A DNA stretch of 64,000 nt, taken from positions 26,730 to 90,729 of the forward strand of contig CABQAZ010000005.1 in NCBI GenBank assembly GCA_902462295.1, read 5' to 3'. The notes under the pieces are model-generated. The model was not told where the DNA came from, ran no database searches, and worked only from the letters and a program-made list of their open reading frames with translations. A program made the position numbers and the translations under genes. This document shows positions 42,617 to 51,183 of this stretch, piece after piece. Position 1 is the stretch's first letter; each line of letters opens with the position of its first letter. Origin of the DNA: an uncultured Clostridium sp. (GTDB lineage: Bacteria; Bacillota; Clostridia; TANB77; CAG-508).

Positions 42617-43483
42617 ATGAAAGATAGAAAAAATAATCAACAAAGAAATGGAGAAGAAAAAAGAAGATTTGATAAAAAGACATTTGACAGAAAGCCAAAA
42701 GAAAAAAGAGAAGAAAATAAGCAAGAAGAAAGAAAATTTGATGATCAAATAGAAGGAAGAAACTCAGTACTAGAATTATTAGAAAGTGGAAAAGATATTA
42801 ATAAAATATATGTAACAAGAGGCGAAAAACATGGATCAATAAATAAAATTTTAGGAATAGCAAAAGAAAGAAAGATAATAGTAATAGAAAAAGATAAAAG
42901 ACAAATGGAAGAAATGGCACAAGAAGAAAATTATCAAGGAGTAATAGCAATAGTCCCACCATTTGAATATTCAGAAGTAAGTGATATATTAGATGTAGCA
43001 AAAGAAAAAAATGAAGATCCATTTGTATTAATACTAGATGGAATAGAAGATCCACACAATTTAGGTTCAATTATCAGAACTGCAGAGACAGCAGGTGTAC
43101 ATGGAGTGATAATACCTAAAAGAAGAGCAGTATCAGTAAACAGTACAGTAAATAAAACATCAGCAGGAGCTGTAGAACATATGAAAATAGCAAGAGTTAC
43201 AAACATTTCAGATGTAATACAAGAACTAAAACAAGCAGGATTATGGATATGTGGAACAGATATAAATGCAGAAAAGTATTATTACAATCAAGACTTAACA
43301 GGACCACTTGGAATAGTAATTGGAAATGAAGGAAAAGGAATAAGCGAAAAAGTTAAGAAAAATTGTGATTTTAATGTAAAAATTCCAATGAAAGGAAAAG
43401 TCACATCATTAAATGCTTCAGTTTCAACAGGAATAATAGTATATGAAACATTAAAGCAAAGAACTTTAAAAATAAAAAGATAA
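42617..43483 (+). CDS. rlmB: 23S rRNA 2'-O-methyltransferase of the SpoU/TrmH family (RlmB-like)
   Basis: 288 aa. A Lys/Arg/Glu-rich N-terminal tail of about 45 residues precedes the substrate-binding domain (EGRNSVLELLESGKDI) and the knotted SPOUT domain with motifs DPHNLGSIIRTAE, IGNEGKGIS and IPMKGKVTSLNASVS. It probably methylates G2251 of 23S rRNA. A TTG five codons upstream is in frame, but AAGGGAG before the ATG supports this start. Confidence 0.92.
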   Translation: MKDRKNNQQRNGEEKRRFDKKTFDRKPKEKREENKQEERKFDDQIEGRNSVLELLESGKDINKIYVTRGEKHGSINKILGIAKERKIIVIEKDKRQMEEMAQEENYQGVIAIVPPFEYSEVSDILDVAKEKNEDPFVLILDGIEDPHNLGSIIRTAETAGVHGVIIPKRRAVSVNSTVNKTSAGAVEHMKIARVTNISDVIQELKQAGLWICGTDINAEKYYYNQDLTGPLGIVIGNEGKGISEKVKKNCDFNVKIPMKGKVTSLNASVSTGIIVYETLKQRTLKIKR

Positions 43484-43513
43484 TTACAAATTTGATATGG
43501 TAAGGAGTAATGA

Positions 43514-45280
43514 ATGAAAAGTAAAAAAATATTAATAATTACAATAATTATAATTTTAGTATTAGCTGTAGCTGGTACAGTATTTGGTTATCTATATATG
43601 GCAACAGACACATTTAAGAGTGATAAAGAATTATTTTCAAAGTACATATCCCAAAATATAGAAACATTTCAAAAAATGAAAGATTCGCAAATCACACAAA
43701 TGTATAAAAATATAAAAAATGAAGAAAAATATGATATAAGTACAAATTTAAAAATGAAATATTCTGAAGGTGGAGAAGTATCAAATCCAATAAATAATTT
43801 ATCTGCTCAATTAAATTTTCAAAGAGATGATGCAGAACAATATTATTATGCAAATGGACAAATATTATTTAATAATCAAAAATATTTGCAAACAGAAATA
43901 GTAAAAGATCAGGAACTATATGGAATAAGACTACCTGAAGTTAAGCAATTTCTTTCAATTAAAGATGATGACAATTTAGAAAAAGTTGCAAGTGAAATAG
44001 GTGTAGAAAGTACAACTATAAAAGAAATAATGGATGTAATTGATGGAAAAACTGAAATCACTGAAGAGATAATGACAGAAGATGATGCAAAACAATTAAA
44101 AGAAAAATATTTAAAAATTATCACAGATGCTATTGCTAATGGAACATTTGGAAGCAATAAAAAAGCGATAATAACTTATAATAATGAAAAAACAGAAACA
44201 AAAGCATATACAGTATCTTTAACTAGTCAACAGGTAGAAGAATTAATAAAACAAATATTAAATGAACTAAAAACAGAAGATATTATAATGGATAATGATA
44301 AAATTAAATCATATAAAGAGCAAATAAGTGAAAGTATAGATGATTTAATAACAGAAATATCAGATGAAACAGAAGTTCCAGAAGTAAAAATCACCGTCTA
44401 TGAACATAAATCAAGAGCAATAAGAACAGTTTTAGAAATAGGATTAAACAAGATAGTAATAGAAAATGTGGAAACAAATGAAGAATTAACAAGTAAAATA
44501 CAAATTTCTCAAATAGTTTCTGATAAAACAAATGAATATGATATTGAATTAACCAAAAAAACAGCTGATAATCAAGAAGATTTAAATTTAGTTGTAAATA
44601 TAACAATTGATGAAGATTTATACACAATAAGTTTGGTAAATGAAATGAATTCAGAAGAAGATAGTATAAAACTTAATACATCAATTAATTACAAGAAAGA
44701 CATATTAACGGTTGAGGGGATAATAGAAAACGAAATTAATCTAAAAAATGATTTTGAAAAGAAGCAAACTTTAGAGAATAATAATATTACACTAAACGAT
44801 CTTAAAGAAGATAGAATAAATAAAATAATAAATACGATAAAAGAAAATATGCCAATTATAATTGAGAAGGAAATGGAAACATTAAAAAGTAATTTAGGTT
44901 TAAATGAAGATGATACAGAAATTCCTAAAACAGAAGATAAAATGACACAAATAGAAATCAATCAATTTAATTCAAAATTTGAATTTTATACGGGAGATGA
45001 AGTTTCAGCTGAAACTGTAAAACAATTATTAGAAGTAGTTGGAAATAATATGAATGGATATTCGATTACAACTCTTGAAGATCAAGAAAGTAATGAATTG
45101 GTCAGACCAGAAGATAAAAAATATAATATTAAAGTACAAATAGAAAAAGATAAAGTAAATAAAGAGGGGCTAGATAAAATACTAGAAAAAATATATGATA
45201 CAGAGAAATATAAGGTTTCAATAACATATAAAGGCGAAAATAAATTAATAGATTATATTGAAATCGAGGGAGTTAAATAA
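43514..45280 (+). CDS. Membrane-anchored extracytoplasmic protein of unknown function
   Basis: 588 aa. An N-terminal helix (about 5-29) with a positive start and no cleavage or lipobox motif suggests a signal anchor. The large external part is acidic and beta/alpha mixed with many Thr/Glu/Asp, ending DYIEIEGVK. No catalytic motif and no LPxTG signal were seen. It is followed by a sortase gene 28 bases on, but it is not itself a sortase substrate by sequence. A cell-envelope role is inferred from context. Confidence 0.7.
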   Translation: MKSKKILIITIIIILVLAVAGTVFGYLYMATDTFKSDKELFSKYISQNIETFQKMKDSQITQMYKNIKNEEKYDISTNLKMKYSEGGEVSNPINNLSAQLNFQRDDAEQYYYANGQILFNNQKYLQTEIVKDQELYGIRLPEVKQFLSIKDDDNLEKVASEIGVESTTIKEIMDVIDGKTEITEEIMTEDDAKQLKEKYLKIITDAIANGTFGSNKKAIITYNNEKTETKAYTVSLTSQQVEELIKQILNELKTEDIIMDNDKIKSYKEQISESIDDLITEISDETEVPEVKITVYEHKSRAIRTVLEIGLNKIVIENVETNEELTSKIQISQIVSDKTNEYDIELTKKTADNQEDLNLVVNITIDEDLYTISLVNEMNSEEDSIKLNTSINYKKDILTVEGIIENEINLKNDFEKKQTLENNNITLNDLKEDRINKIINTIKENMPIIIEKEMETLKSNLGLNEDDTEIPKTEDKMTQIEINQFNSKFEFYTGDEVSAETVKQLLEVVGNNMNGYSITTLEDQESNELVRPEDKKYNIKVQIEKDKVNKEGLDKILEKIYDTEKYKVSITYKGENKLIDYIEIEGVK

Positions 45281-45307
45281 TAAAATTTCTAAAAAGAAGG
45301 AGGATAT

Positions 45308-46069
45308 ATGAATCAGATTTTAATAACAGAAAAAGTATATGTAACACCAGAGTTAAAAAGAAAAAAGAAGATATATATAATTTTGTTTATGATGTCAATA
45401 TTTTTTATAGTAGTACTATTTTCAGCATATGTATATGCTGAATATGATAGAAATAAACAAGAAGGAATATCTGATGACATTTTATCTTTTATGTCAAATA
45501 CAGAAGATACAACAACAGTAAGTTCATATCAAAATGCATTAGTAGTAAAAATTACACAAGAAGTTGCAGAACAAATGGAAACTATGGAAAATGAATCTGA
45601 TATAGTAAAAGAAACTCCAAAATTACAAACTTCAACTGCAACTTCCACATATGTAGCTTCAAATGGAAATAAATATGAGACTATAGGAATAGTAAGAATT
45701 CCCAAAATTAATGTAAATTATCCGATATTAGCTCAAACTACAAATGTTGAGCTTATGAAAATAGCACCATATAAATTTTGGGGAGCAAATCCAAATGAGG
45801 TTGGAAATTTGTGTATAATAGGTCATAATTATAGAAGAAAAAATGTATTTTTTAGTGAAGTACCATCTTTAAGTGTTGGAGATATAGTAGAGATACAGGA
45901 TTTAAGTCAAAGAGTGGTTCAATATGAAGTTTATGATTTACATACAGTGGATCCAAGTGATAGATCCGATACAACACAATATACCAATGGAAAAAGAGAA
46001 GTTACTTTAATAACATGTACAGATGATGCTAAACAAAGAGTTATAGTAAAATGTACTGAAAAAAAATAA
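45308..46069 (+). CDS. Sortase (cysteine transpeptidase)
   Basis: 253 aa. N-terminal helix 21-43, a Ser/Thr/Glu-rich linker (about 50-118) and a C-terminal sortase barrel with catalytic His173 (IIGHNYRR), Cys237 (TLITCTDD) and Arg244 (KQRVIVK). Spacing and motifs are closest to class D-like sortases of clostridia. It would anchor LPxTG-type proteins to peptidoglycan; no obvious substrate is encoded in the window. Ribosome site AGGAGGA. Confidence 0.88.
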   Translation: MNQILITEKVYVTPELKRKKKIYIILFMMSIFFIVVLFSAYVYAEYDRNKQEGISDDILSFMSNTEDTTTVSSYQNALVVKITQEVAEQMETMENESDIVKETPKLQTSTATSTYVASNGNKYETIGIVRIPKINVNYPILAQTTNVELMKIAPYKFWGANPNEVGNLCIIGHNYRRKNVFFSEVPSLSVGDIVEIQDLSQRVVQYEVYDLHTVDPSDRSDTTQYTNGKREVTLITCTDDAKQRVIVKCTEKK

Positions 46070-46070
46070 C

Positions 46071-46122
46071 AAAAAGTCCTCTTAGTTCATAATATATATA
46101 AAATATTATGGAGGGGGACTTT
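46071..46122 (+). terminator. Hairpin after the sortase gene that also buries the next ribosome site
   Basis: AAAAAGTCCTC pairs with GAGGGGGACTTTTTT, with an inner CATAATAT/ATATTATG stem. The 3' arm contains the GGAGGGGG ribosome site of the following gene, so the same structure could terminate transcription and block translation. Confidence 0.65.
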
Positions 46123-46125
46123 TTT

Positions 46126-46806
46126 ATGGCTAAAATTTTAATATATAACCAAGATACAAATAGAATGGAAGCTTTTTTTAGAGGAGAAAATGAATCAATG
46201 CCATATAATACAAATGGCACTTTAAGAGTTAGAGAGTTTAGAGGTTCAAGCAAAAGCAATATTTTATGGACTGATAAGAGAACAATGCAGGCATGGAATA
46301 GCCAAAGATATATATATGGAGCTCCTATAAGAGTTGGTTTTGCATTTAAAAGAGCATATGAGGGTGGTCATGGTAATCAAAGTCAACATTATGCGGGGAC
46401 TGCATTTGATGTAGGGCAAGGATTAACAAATGCACAAAGAACAGTTTTAAGAAATAGTGCAATAAATTCTGGAGTATGGACATATGTGGAACCTGCATCA
46501 CTATCACCAACATGGGTACATTTCGACAGAAGATTTGGGACACCAGCATGTTCATCAGGAGGATTTCCATTAATACGTAGAGGTTCAAGAGGAAATTATG
46601 TATGTATAGCACAAGACGATTTAAATACATTAGGATATAAAACTGGAGGATTAGATGGAGTATTTGGAGAACAAACATACAATGCTGTAAGAAGATATCA
46701 GTCTTCAAGAGGTTTATCTGTAGATGGAATAATAGGATGTAATACATGGAGATCTTTACAAGAAAATGTAGTTGGAACAGGAGCAACAAGTACCACAATT
46801 AACTAG
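46126..46806 (+). CDS. M15-type peptidase with C-terminal peptidoglycan-binding domain
   Basis: 226 aa. The zinc motif HYAGTAFDVG (His88, Asp95) and WVHFD (His132) match D-Ala-D-Ala carboxypeptidase/VanY-like M15 peptidases. Residues about 147-213 form a PG_binding_1 repeat (IRRGSRGNYVCIAQDDLNTL, GVFGEQTYNAVRRYQ). There is no signal peptide, so it may act in the mother cell or be released, for example at germination; this is inference. An ATG six codons earlier is within the ribosome site and is not used. Confidence 0.85.
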   Translation: MAKILIYNQDTNRMEAFFRGENESMPYNTNGTLRVREFRGSSKSNILWTDKRTMQAWNSQRYIYGAPIRVGFAFKRAYEGGHGNQSQHYAGTAFDVGQGLTNAQRTVLRNSAINSGVWTYVEPASLSPTWVHFDRRFGTPACSSGGFPLIRRGSRGNYVCIAQDDLNTLGYKTGGLDGVFGEQTYNAVRRYQSSRGLSVDGIIGCNTWRSLQENVVGTGATSTTIN

Positions 46807-46841
46807 AAATAAAAAAAATTAAAAAATTTTTCAAAAAAGTA

Positions 46842-46870
46842 TTGACAATATGTAAAAAAAATAGTATACT
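46842..46870 (+). promoter_or_regulatory. Promoter of the tRNA cluster
   Basis: TTGACA, 17-base spacer, TATACT; the first tRNA starts 20 bases after the -10 box. Confidence 0.88.
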
Positions 46871-46889
46871 AGTCAATGTCGAAAGACAT

Positions 46890-46965
46890 GGTCGCTTAGC
46901 TCAGCTGGGAGAGCATCTGCCTTACAAGCAGAGGGTCATAGGTTCGAGCCCTATAGCGACCACCA
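46890..46965 (+). tRNA. tRNA-Val (anticodon TAC)
   Basis: 76 bases with encoded CCA. Acceptor GGTCGCT/AGCGACC, D-arm TAGCTCAGCTGGGAGAGC, anticodon loop CTTACAA in a TCTGC/GCAGA stem, and T-loop GGTTCGAGCC are all intact. Confidence 0.97.
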
Positions 46966-46973
46966 TGTTTTAC

Positions 46974-47050
46974 GGCCTGGTAGTTCAGTTGGTTAGAACG
47001 CTAGCCTGTCACGCTAGAGGTCGACGGTTCGAGCCCGTTCCAGGTCGCCA
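46974..47050 (+). tRNA. tRNA-Asp (anticodon GTC)
   Basis: 77 bases with encoded CCA. Acceptor GGCCTGG/CCAGGTC with one G-U pair, anticodon loop CTGTCAC in a CTAGC/GCTAG stem, and T-loop GGTTCGAGCC. Confidence 0.97.
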
Positions 47051-47069
47051 TTTTTATATAAGAGTATAA

Positions 47070-47145
<76 letters not shown>

Positions 47146-47182
47146 AATCTAGTATTATTTTAATATAAATAGAAATTGATAG

Positions 47183-47211
47183 AAAACATTCATTTTTAGA
47201 ATGTTTTTTTT
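47183..47211 (+). terminator. Terminator of the tRNA cluster
   Basis: AAAACATTC / GAATGTTTT stem, loop ATTTTTA, then a T-run reaching nine bases. Confidence 0.88.
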
Positions 47212-47225
47212 CTGCTTCAGTTAGA

Positions 47226-47254
47226 TTGACATTAGTTGATATTAGGAGTATAAT
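47226..47254 (+). promoter_or_regulatory. Promoter of the 47.4-kb small membrane protein gene
   Basis: Perfect TTGACA, 17 bases, perfect TATAAT. The 130-base leader holds a palindrome TATCACTAATTAGTGATA (47294-47311) and a nested GTGA...GAGGA-TAA-TCCTC...TCAC hairpin. Confidence 0.88.
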
Positions 47255-47384
47255 ATAAAAGATATAGAAAAAATTCTATGTCATGTAGTTATTATCACTA
47301 ATTAGTGATAGTGAAATAGAGGATAATCCTCTCACTTATGTAGCGACAAACAATAAAACAACAGATTAAGACGGAGGAATCAAA

Positions 47385-47630
47385 ATGGATGAAAGAAATC
47401 GGAAATATTGTAATATAAGTAATATTATTGGAATTATTGCATTAGGTAGCTACTGTATTGTACCAATTATATGCACAAGTCATTACTTATTTTGGACAAG
47501 AGTATTGATAGCAGAAATAGGAGCGTTTGCTTATGTTTTTAAAATGGTATTAGAAATTGCCAATAAGGAAAGGTGTACAAGATCCATTTTATGTGTTTGT
47601 ATTTTTATGCTTGATATAATGAGTCTTTAA
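47385..47630 (+). CDS. Small membrane protein of unknown function
   Basis: 81 aa with two or three helices (about 11-29, 35-57 and 63-80) and six Cys. No family recognised. It has a perfect promoter, a structured leader, a GGAGGA ribosome site and a downstream terminator, so it is an independent unit. It lies directly after a tRNA cluster, a common insertion region, though no attachment-site duplication of the tRNA end was found. Confidence 0.65.
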   Translation: MDERNRKYCNISNIIGIIALGSYCIVPIICTSHYLFWTRVLIAEIGAFAYVFKMVLEIANKERCTRSILCVCIFMLDIMSL

Positions 47631-47675
47631 GTCTTTAACAAGGATAAGATTTTTGAAATCCAAAATAAAGTTAGT

Positions 47676-47723
47676 AAAAAAAGCGGGAGTAGAAAACTTT
47701 GTAAGTTTCCTACTCCTGTTTTT
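47676..47723. terminator. Shared terminator between the small membrane gene and tsaE
   Basis: AAAAAGCGGGAGTAG pairs with CTACTCCTGTTTTT around a 12-base loop with a slight offset. It is A-rich on the left and T-rich on the right, so it can act for both converging transcripts. Confidence 0.7.
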
Positions 47724-47768
47724 GTTGTTTAATAAATTAGCTAAAAATACTATAAAATATTTTAATAA

Positions 47769-48200
47769 TCATAAATTTTGTTCAAATTTTAAAAATCTAA
47801 CATTATCATCAAGTGGATCTTTTTCAAAAGAAATTTTTATGTAATTTTCAGGCAAAGCCTCTTCAATAAGTTCTCCCCATTCAATAATACAAATTCCAGA
47901 AGAAAAATATTCATCACCGCCAATTTCATAGAATTCATTAACATCTTCTAAACGATAAACATCAAAATGATAAATTTTTATATCATTTTTTACATATTCA
48001 TTAACAATATTAAAAGTAGGGCTTGAAATTTCATTTTCAAGACCAAAATATTTTAAAAATCCCTCAGTAAATTTAGTTTTGCCAGAGCCTAACTCACCAG
48101 ACAAAACAACAACATCACCAACATGTAATTTACTTGCTAAATTAAAAGCAAAATCCATTGTTTCATTACTGCTATGTGAAGTAAAAGTATAAGTTTTCAT
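47769..48200 (-). CDS. tsaE: tRNA threonylcarbamoyladenosine biosynthesis ATPase TsaE
   Basis: 143 aa P-loop protein: GELGSGKTKF (Walker A), SSPTFNIVNEY and YHFDVYRLED, the TsaE signature. With TsaB and TsaD it makes t6A37 in ANN-decoding tRNAs. The usual partners tsaB, rimI and tsaD are not adjacent. An upstream in-frame ATG would add six residues, but TGGAGGA lies just before the start used here. It stops with TGA, rare in this window. Confidence 0.93.
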   Translation of the reverse strand: MKTYTFTSHSSNETMDFAFNLASKLHVGDVVVLSGELGSGKTKFTEGFLKYFGLENEISSPTFNIVNEYVKNDIKIYHFDVYRLEDVNEFYEIGGDEYFSSGICIIEWGELIEEALPENYIKISFEKDPLDDNVRFLKFEQNL

Positions 48201-48218
48201 AATATTTCCTCCACACAT

Positions 48219-48247
48219 ATTTTAACCCAAAATCATAAATTTGTAAA
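48219..48247 (-). promoter_or_regulatory. Promoter of tsaE
   Basis: On the minus strand TTTACA, 17-base spacer, TAAAAT. Confidence 0.7.
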
Positions 48248-48270
48248 GAGGTACATTTTGTATCGAAAAC

Positions 48271-48343
48271 TGCCCCGAAAATACCCGGTCCCAGAGGTGC
48301 AAAAAATAAAATTGCACCTCTGGGACCGGGTATTTTCGGGGCA
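48271..48343. repeat. Long perfect palindrome, repeat-family member A
   Basis: The arm at 48271-48302 is the exact reverse complement of 48312-48343: a 32-bp stem starting TGCCCCGAAAATACCCGG and closed by a nine-base A/T loop. It lies between divergent tsaE and fabH, so it is not a terminator for either. It is much richer in G+C than its surroundings. The core recurs at 51.2, 55.3 and 60.5 kb. Confidence 0.95.
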
Positions 48344-48372
48344 ATTTGTTACTGACTGACTATTATAATATA

Positions 48373-48402
48373 TTGCAAAAAAGAAAAAAGCAATGTTATA
48401 AT
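48373..48402 (+). promoter_or_regulatory. Promoter of the fatty-acid cluster (fabH)
   Basis: TTGCAA, 18-base spacer, TATAAT with TGT extension. Confidence 0.65.
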
Positions 48403-48454
48403 ACAACAAGTTTGTAGATAGAATAAAAACTAAATTTTAAGTGAGGATAATAAT

Positions 48455-49375
48455 ATGAGATTAGTAGCAAGTAGTAGTTATTTACCACCCAAAATAATAT
48501 TAAATAAAGACATTGTAAATAGATTTGGAATTAATGAAGAGTTTGTTGAAAGAAGAACAGGGATAAAGCAAAGATATTTTGTTGAAAATGAAAAGATAGA
48601 AGAAATAGCAGTTAAAGCAGTTAAAAAATTAATAGAAAAAAACAAAATAAATATACAAGAAATAGATTTAATAGTAGTATCAACAGTAAGTACAAATAAA
48701 TTAATGCCAGGAATATCGAATTATATTCAAGAAGAAATGAATATAAAAAGTTGTATATGTTTAGATATTCTAGCAGGGTGTAGTGGATATATAAATGCGG
48801 TTGATATAGCACATATGTATATAAATAGTGGAAAAGTAAAAAAGGCTATAGTAGTAGGTGTTGATATATTATCCAGATGTACAAATCCAGATGATTTAGG
48901 AACAGCGATAATATTATCAGACGGAGCTGGAGCAACATTATTTGAAAGTTCAGTTGATAATATATACTATTCTAACATAGAAGCTATTGCAGATGAAAAT
49001 GATATTTTAACATATAAATCTCAAGAAAAGATTAAAATGGAGGGGTTAGCTATATATAAATATGCTGTTAAAGAAACAACAAAAAATATCACTAAATTAT
49101 TAAATCAATCAGGAGAAAAAATGGAGAATATAAGATATATAGTTCCACATCAGTCAAATTTGAAAATAATTTCTGCAATAGCAAATAGACTAGGAATTAC
49201 TATGAATAAGATGTTTACTAATATAGATAAAGTTGGAAATACTTTTTGTGCTAGTATACCGATAGCCTTAGATGAAATGTTACGAAATAAAATGCTAGAA
49301 AAAGGTGACAAAATAATTTTGCTGGGATATGGTGGAGGTCTTAATACAGGAAGTATATTGCTTCAAATAGGCTAA
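48455..49375 (+). CDS. fabH: Beta-ketoacyl-ACP synthase III
   Basis: Starts fatty acid synthesis by condensing acyl-CoA with malonyl-ACP. 306 aa; catalytic Cys109 in DILAGCSGYINA, His in IVPHQSNLKII and Asn in VGNTFCASIPIAL. First gene of the fab cluster. The 118-base gap to fabD includes an imperfect palindrome TTCGACCAGTCATA (about 49410-49423) that could be an operator, with low certainty. Confidence 0.95.
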   Translation: MRLVASSSYLPPKIILNKDIVNRFGINEEFVERRTGIKQRYFVENEKIEEIAVKAVKKLIEKNKINIQEIDLIVVSTVSTNKLMPGISNYIQEEMNIKSCICLDILAGCSGYINAVDIAHMYINSGKVKKAIVVGVDILSRCTNPDDLGTAIILSDGAGATLFESSVDNIYYSNIEAIADENDILTYKSQEKIKMEGLAIYKYAVKETTKNITKLLNQSGEKMENIRYIVPHQSNLKIISAIANRLGITMNKMFTNIDKVGNTFCASIPIALDEMLRNKMLEKGDKIILLGYGGGLNTGSILLQIG

Positions 49376-49493
49376 ATATTGCATAAAAATGAATGTTAAT
49401 TTATTTGTTTCGACCAGTCATACTAATAGAAAATTATTTTGTAAAGGTGTATAAAAATAAAGAAAATTTAAGATAAAACAAAAGGAGAATTGT

Positions 49494-50432
49494 ATGAAAA
49501 CAGCATTTTTATTTCCTGGTCAAGGAGCACAAGTATTAGGAATGGGAAAAGATATTTATGAACAATATCAAGAAGCAAAAGAAATATACATAAAAGCAGA
49601 AGAAATATCAGGTATAGATATAAGAAAAATATGTTTTTATGGACCAGAAGAAGAATTAATGAAAACAGAAAATACACAAATAGCGATATTAACAACAAGT
49701 CTAGCAATATTAAAAGTGTTAGAGAGTAATGGAATAAAAGCAGATATAGCAGTAGGATTAAGTTTGGGAGAATATGTAGCATTAATATATGGTGGATATA
49801 TGTCATTTGAAGATGGAATAAAGTTAGTAAAAAAAAGAGGGTATTATATGGCAAATTTTTTGCCTAAAGAAGAAGAATATTCGATGTCAGCAATAATTGG
49901 ATTAGAATCTAACAAGATAGAGGAAATCTGCAATCAAATAAAAAAAGAAGGACACTTTGTAGTACCTGTAAATTATAATTGTAGTAGTCAAACTGTAATA
50001 TCAGGAACTGATACAGCTATAAATATAGCAATAGAAAAGTTAAAAGAAGCAGGAGCTAAAAGAGCAATAAAATTAAAAACGGGAGGTCCATTTCATACAG
50101 AAAAGTTAAAAAAAGCAAGTGAATTATTTAGTAATGAACTAGAAAATGTGCAATTTAAAACTGAAAATGGAATTAAAGTTATAAAAAATATTGATGGAAA
50201 ATTTTATACCAAAAGTGATAATTTTAAAGAAGTTTTATCTAAACACATAGTAAATCCAGTAAGATTTGATAAAGCAATACAAGTTATGAAAGAACAAAAT
50301 ATAGATAGATTTATAGAAATAGGTCCAGGTAAAACATTAACAGGCTTTATAAAGAAAGATTATCCAGAAGCAGAATTATTCAATGTAAATAACTTAGATA
50401 GCTTAAAATTAATTATAAATGAAGGAGATTAA
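49494..50432 (+). CDS. fabD: Malonyl-CoA:ACP transacylase
   Basis: Transfers malonyl from CoA to ACP. 312 aa; FPGQGAQVLGMG, nucleophile Ser90 in GLSLGEY, and catalytic His in TGGPFHTEKL. Ribosome site AAAGGAGAA; fabG follows after two bases. Confidence 0.96.
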   Translation: MKTAFLFPGQGAQVLGMGKDIYEQYQEAKEIYIKAEEISGIDIRKICFYGPEEELMKTENTQIAILTTSLAILKVLESNGIKADIAVGLSLGEYVALIYGGYMSFEDGIKLVKKRGYYMANFLPKEEEYSMSAIIGLESNKIEEICNQIKKEGHFVVPVNYNCSSQTVISGTDTAINIAIEKLKEAGAKRAIKLKTGGPFHTEKLKKASELFSNELENVQFKTENGIKVIKNIDGKFYTKSDNFKEVLSKHIVNPVRFDKAIQVMKEQNIDRFIEIGPGKTLTGFIKKDYPEAELFNVNNLDSLKLIINEGD

Positions 50433-50434
50433 TA

Positions 50435-51175
50435 ATGGAAGAAAGACAAGTAGTTTTAGTAACAGGAGGCTCAAGAGGAATTGGTAAAGCAATAGCGTTA
50501 AAATATGCCGAAAATGGGTATAATGTTGTGATTAATTATGTATCTGATAAAACAGATATTGCAGAATTAGAAAAAGAATTCAAGGAAAAAAAAGTAGAAA
50601 GTTTAATTTTTAAGGCAGATGTATCAAAATCAGATGAAGTAGATATATTAGTAAAAAAGACCATTGAAAAATTTGGAAGAATTGATGTATTAGTCAATAA
50701 TGCAGGAATAACAAGAGACACATTGTTAATGAGAATGAAAGAGGATGACTTTGATAAAGTAATAGAAATAAATTTAAAGGGAACTTTTTTAGTAACTAAA
50801 GCAGTTACTCCATATATGATGAAGAAAAGAAATGGAAGAATAATAAATCTGTCATCAGTTGTAGGAGTTACAGGAAATGCTGGACAATGTAATTATTCAG
50901 CTTCAAAGGCAGGAATAATAGGATTTACCAAAAGCATTGCAAAAGAACTTGCTTCAAGAAATATTAGGGCAAATACAGTAGCGCCTGGTTTTATTGATAC
51001 AGATATGACGAGTGTTTTATCAGATGATGTGAAAGCAAATATAAACACTCAGATTCCTATGAAAAGAATGGGAACAGCTAGAGAGATAGCAAATGTAGTT
51101 TATTTTTTAGGAAGTGAGGAAAGTTCATATATTACTGGGCAAGTTATTAATATAGATGGTGGAATGGTAATGTAA
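50435..51175 (+). CDS. fabG: 3-oxoacyl-ACP reductase
   Basis: Short-chain dehydrogenase of 246 aa, NADPH-dependent second step of elongation. TGGSRGIGKA cofactor loop, NNAG, catalytic Ser in NLSSVVG and YSASKAG (Tyr/Lys). The C-terminus SYITGQVINIDGGMVM is typical. Coupled to fabD (stop and start two bases apart). The next gene in the usual order, acpP, is missing. Confidence 0.96.
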   Translation: MEERQVVLVTGGSRGIGKAIALKYAENGYNVVINYVSDKTDIAELEKEFKEKKVESLIFKADVSKSDEVDILVKKTIEKFGRIDVLVNNAGITRDTLLMRMKEDDFDKVIEINLKGTFLVTKAVTPYMMKKRNGRIINLSSVVGVTGNAGQCNYSASKAGIIGFTKSIAKELASRNIRANTVAPGFIDTDMTSVLSDDVKANINTQIPMKRMGTAREIANVVYFLGSEESSYITGQVINIDGGMVM

Positions 51176-51183
51176 TTGCACTT

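Noticed and set aside
46842..47069. 75-aa ORF over the tRNA-Val and tRNA-Asp genes
   Set aside because: It is a chance frame across two intact tRNAs.
47653..47844. 63-aa plus-strand ORF
   Set aside because: It spans the terminator and the end of tsaE on the other strand, with no ribosome site.
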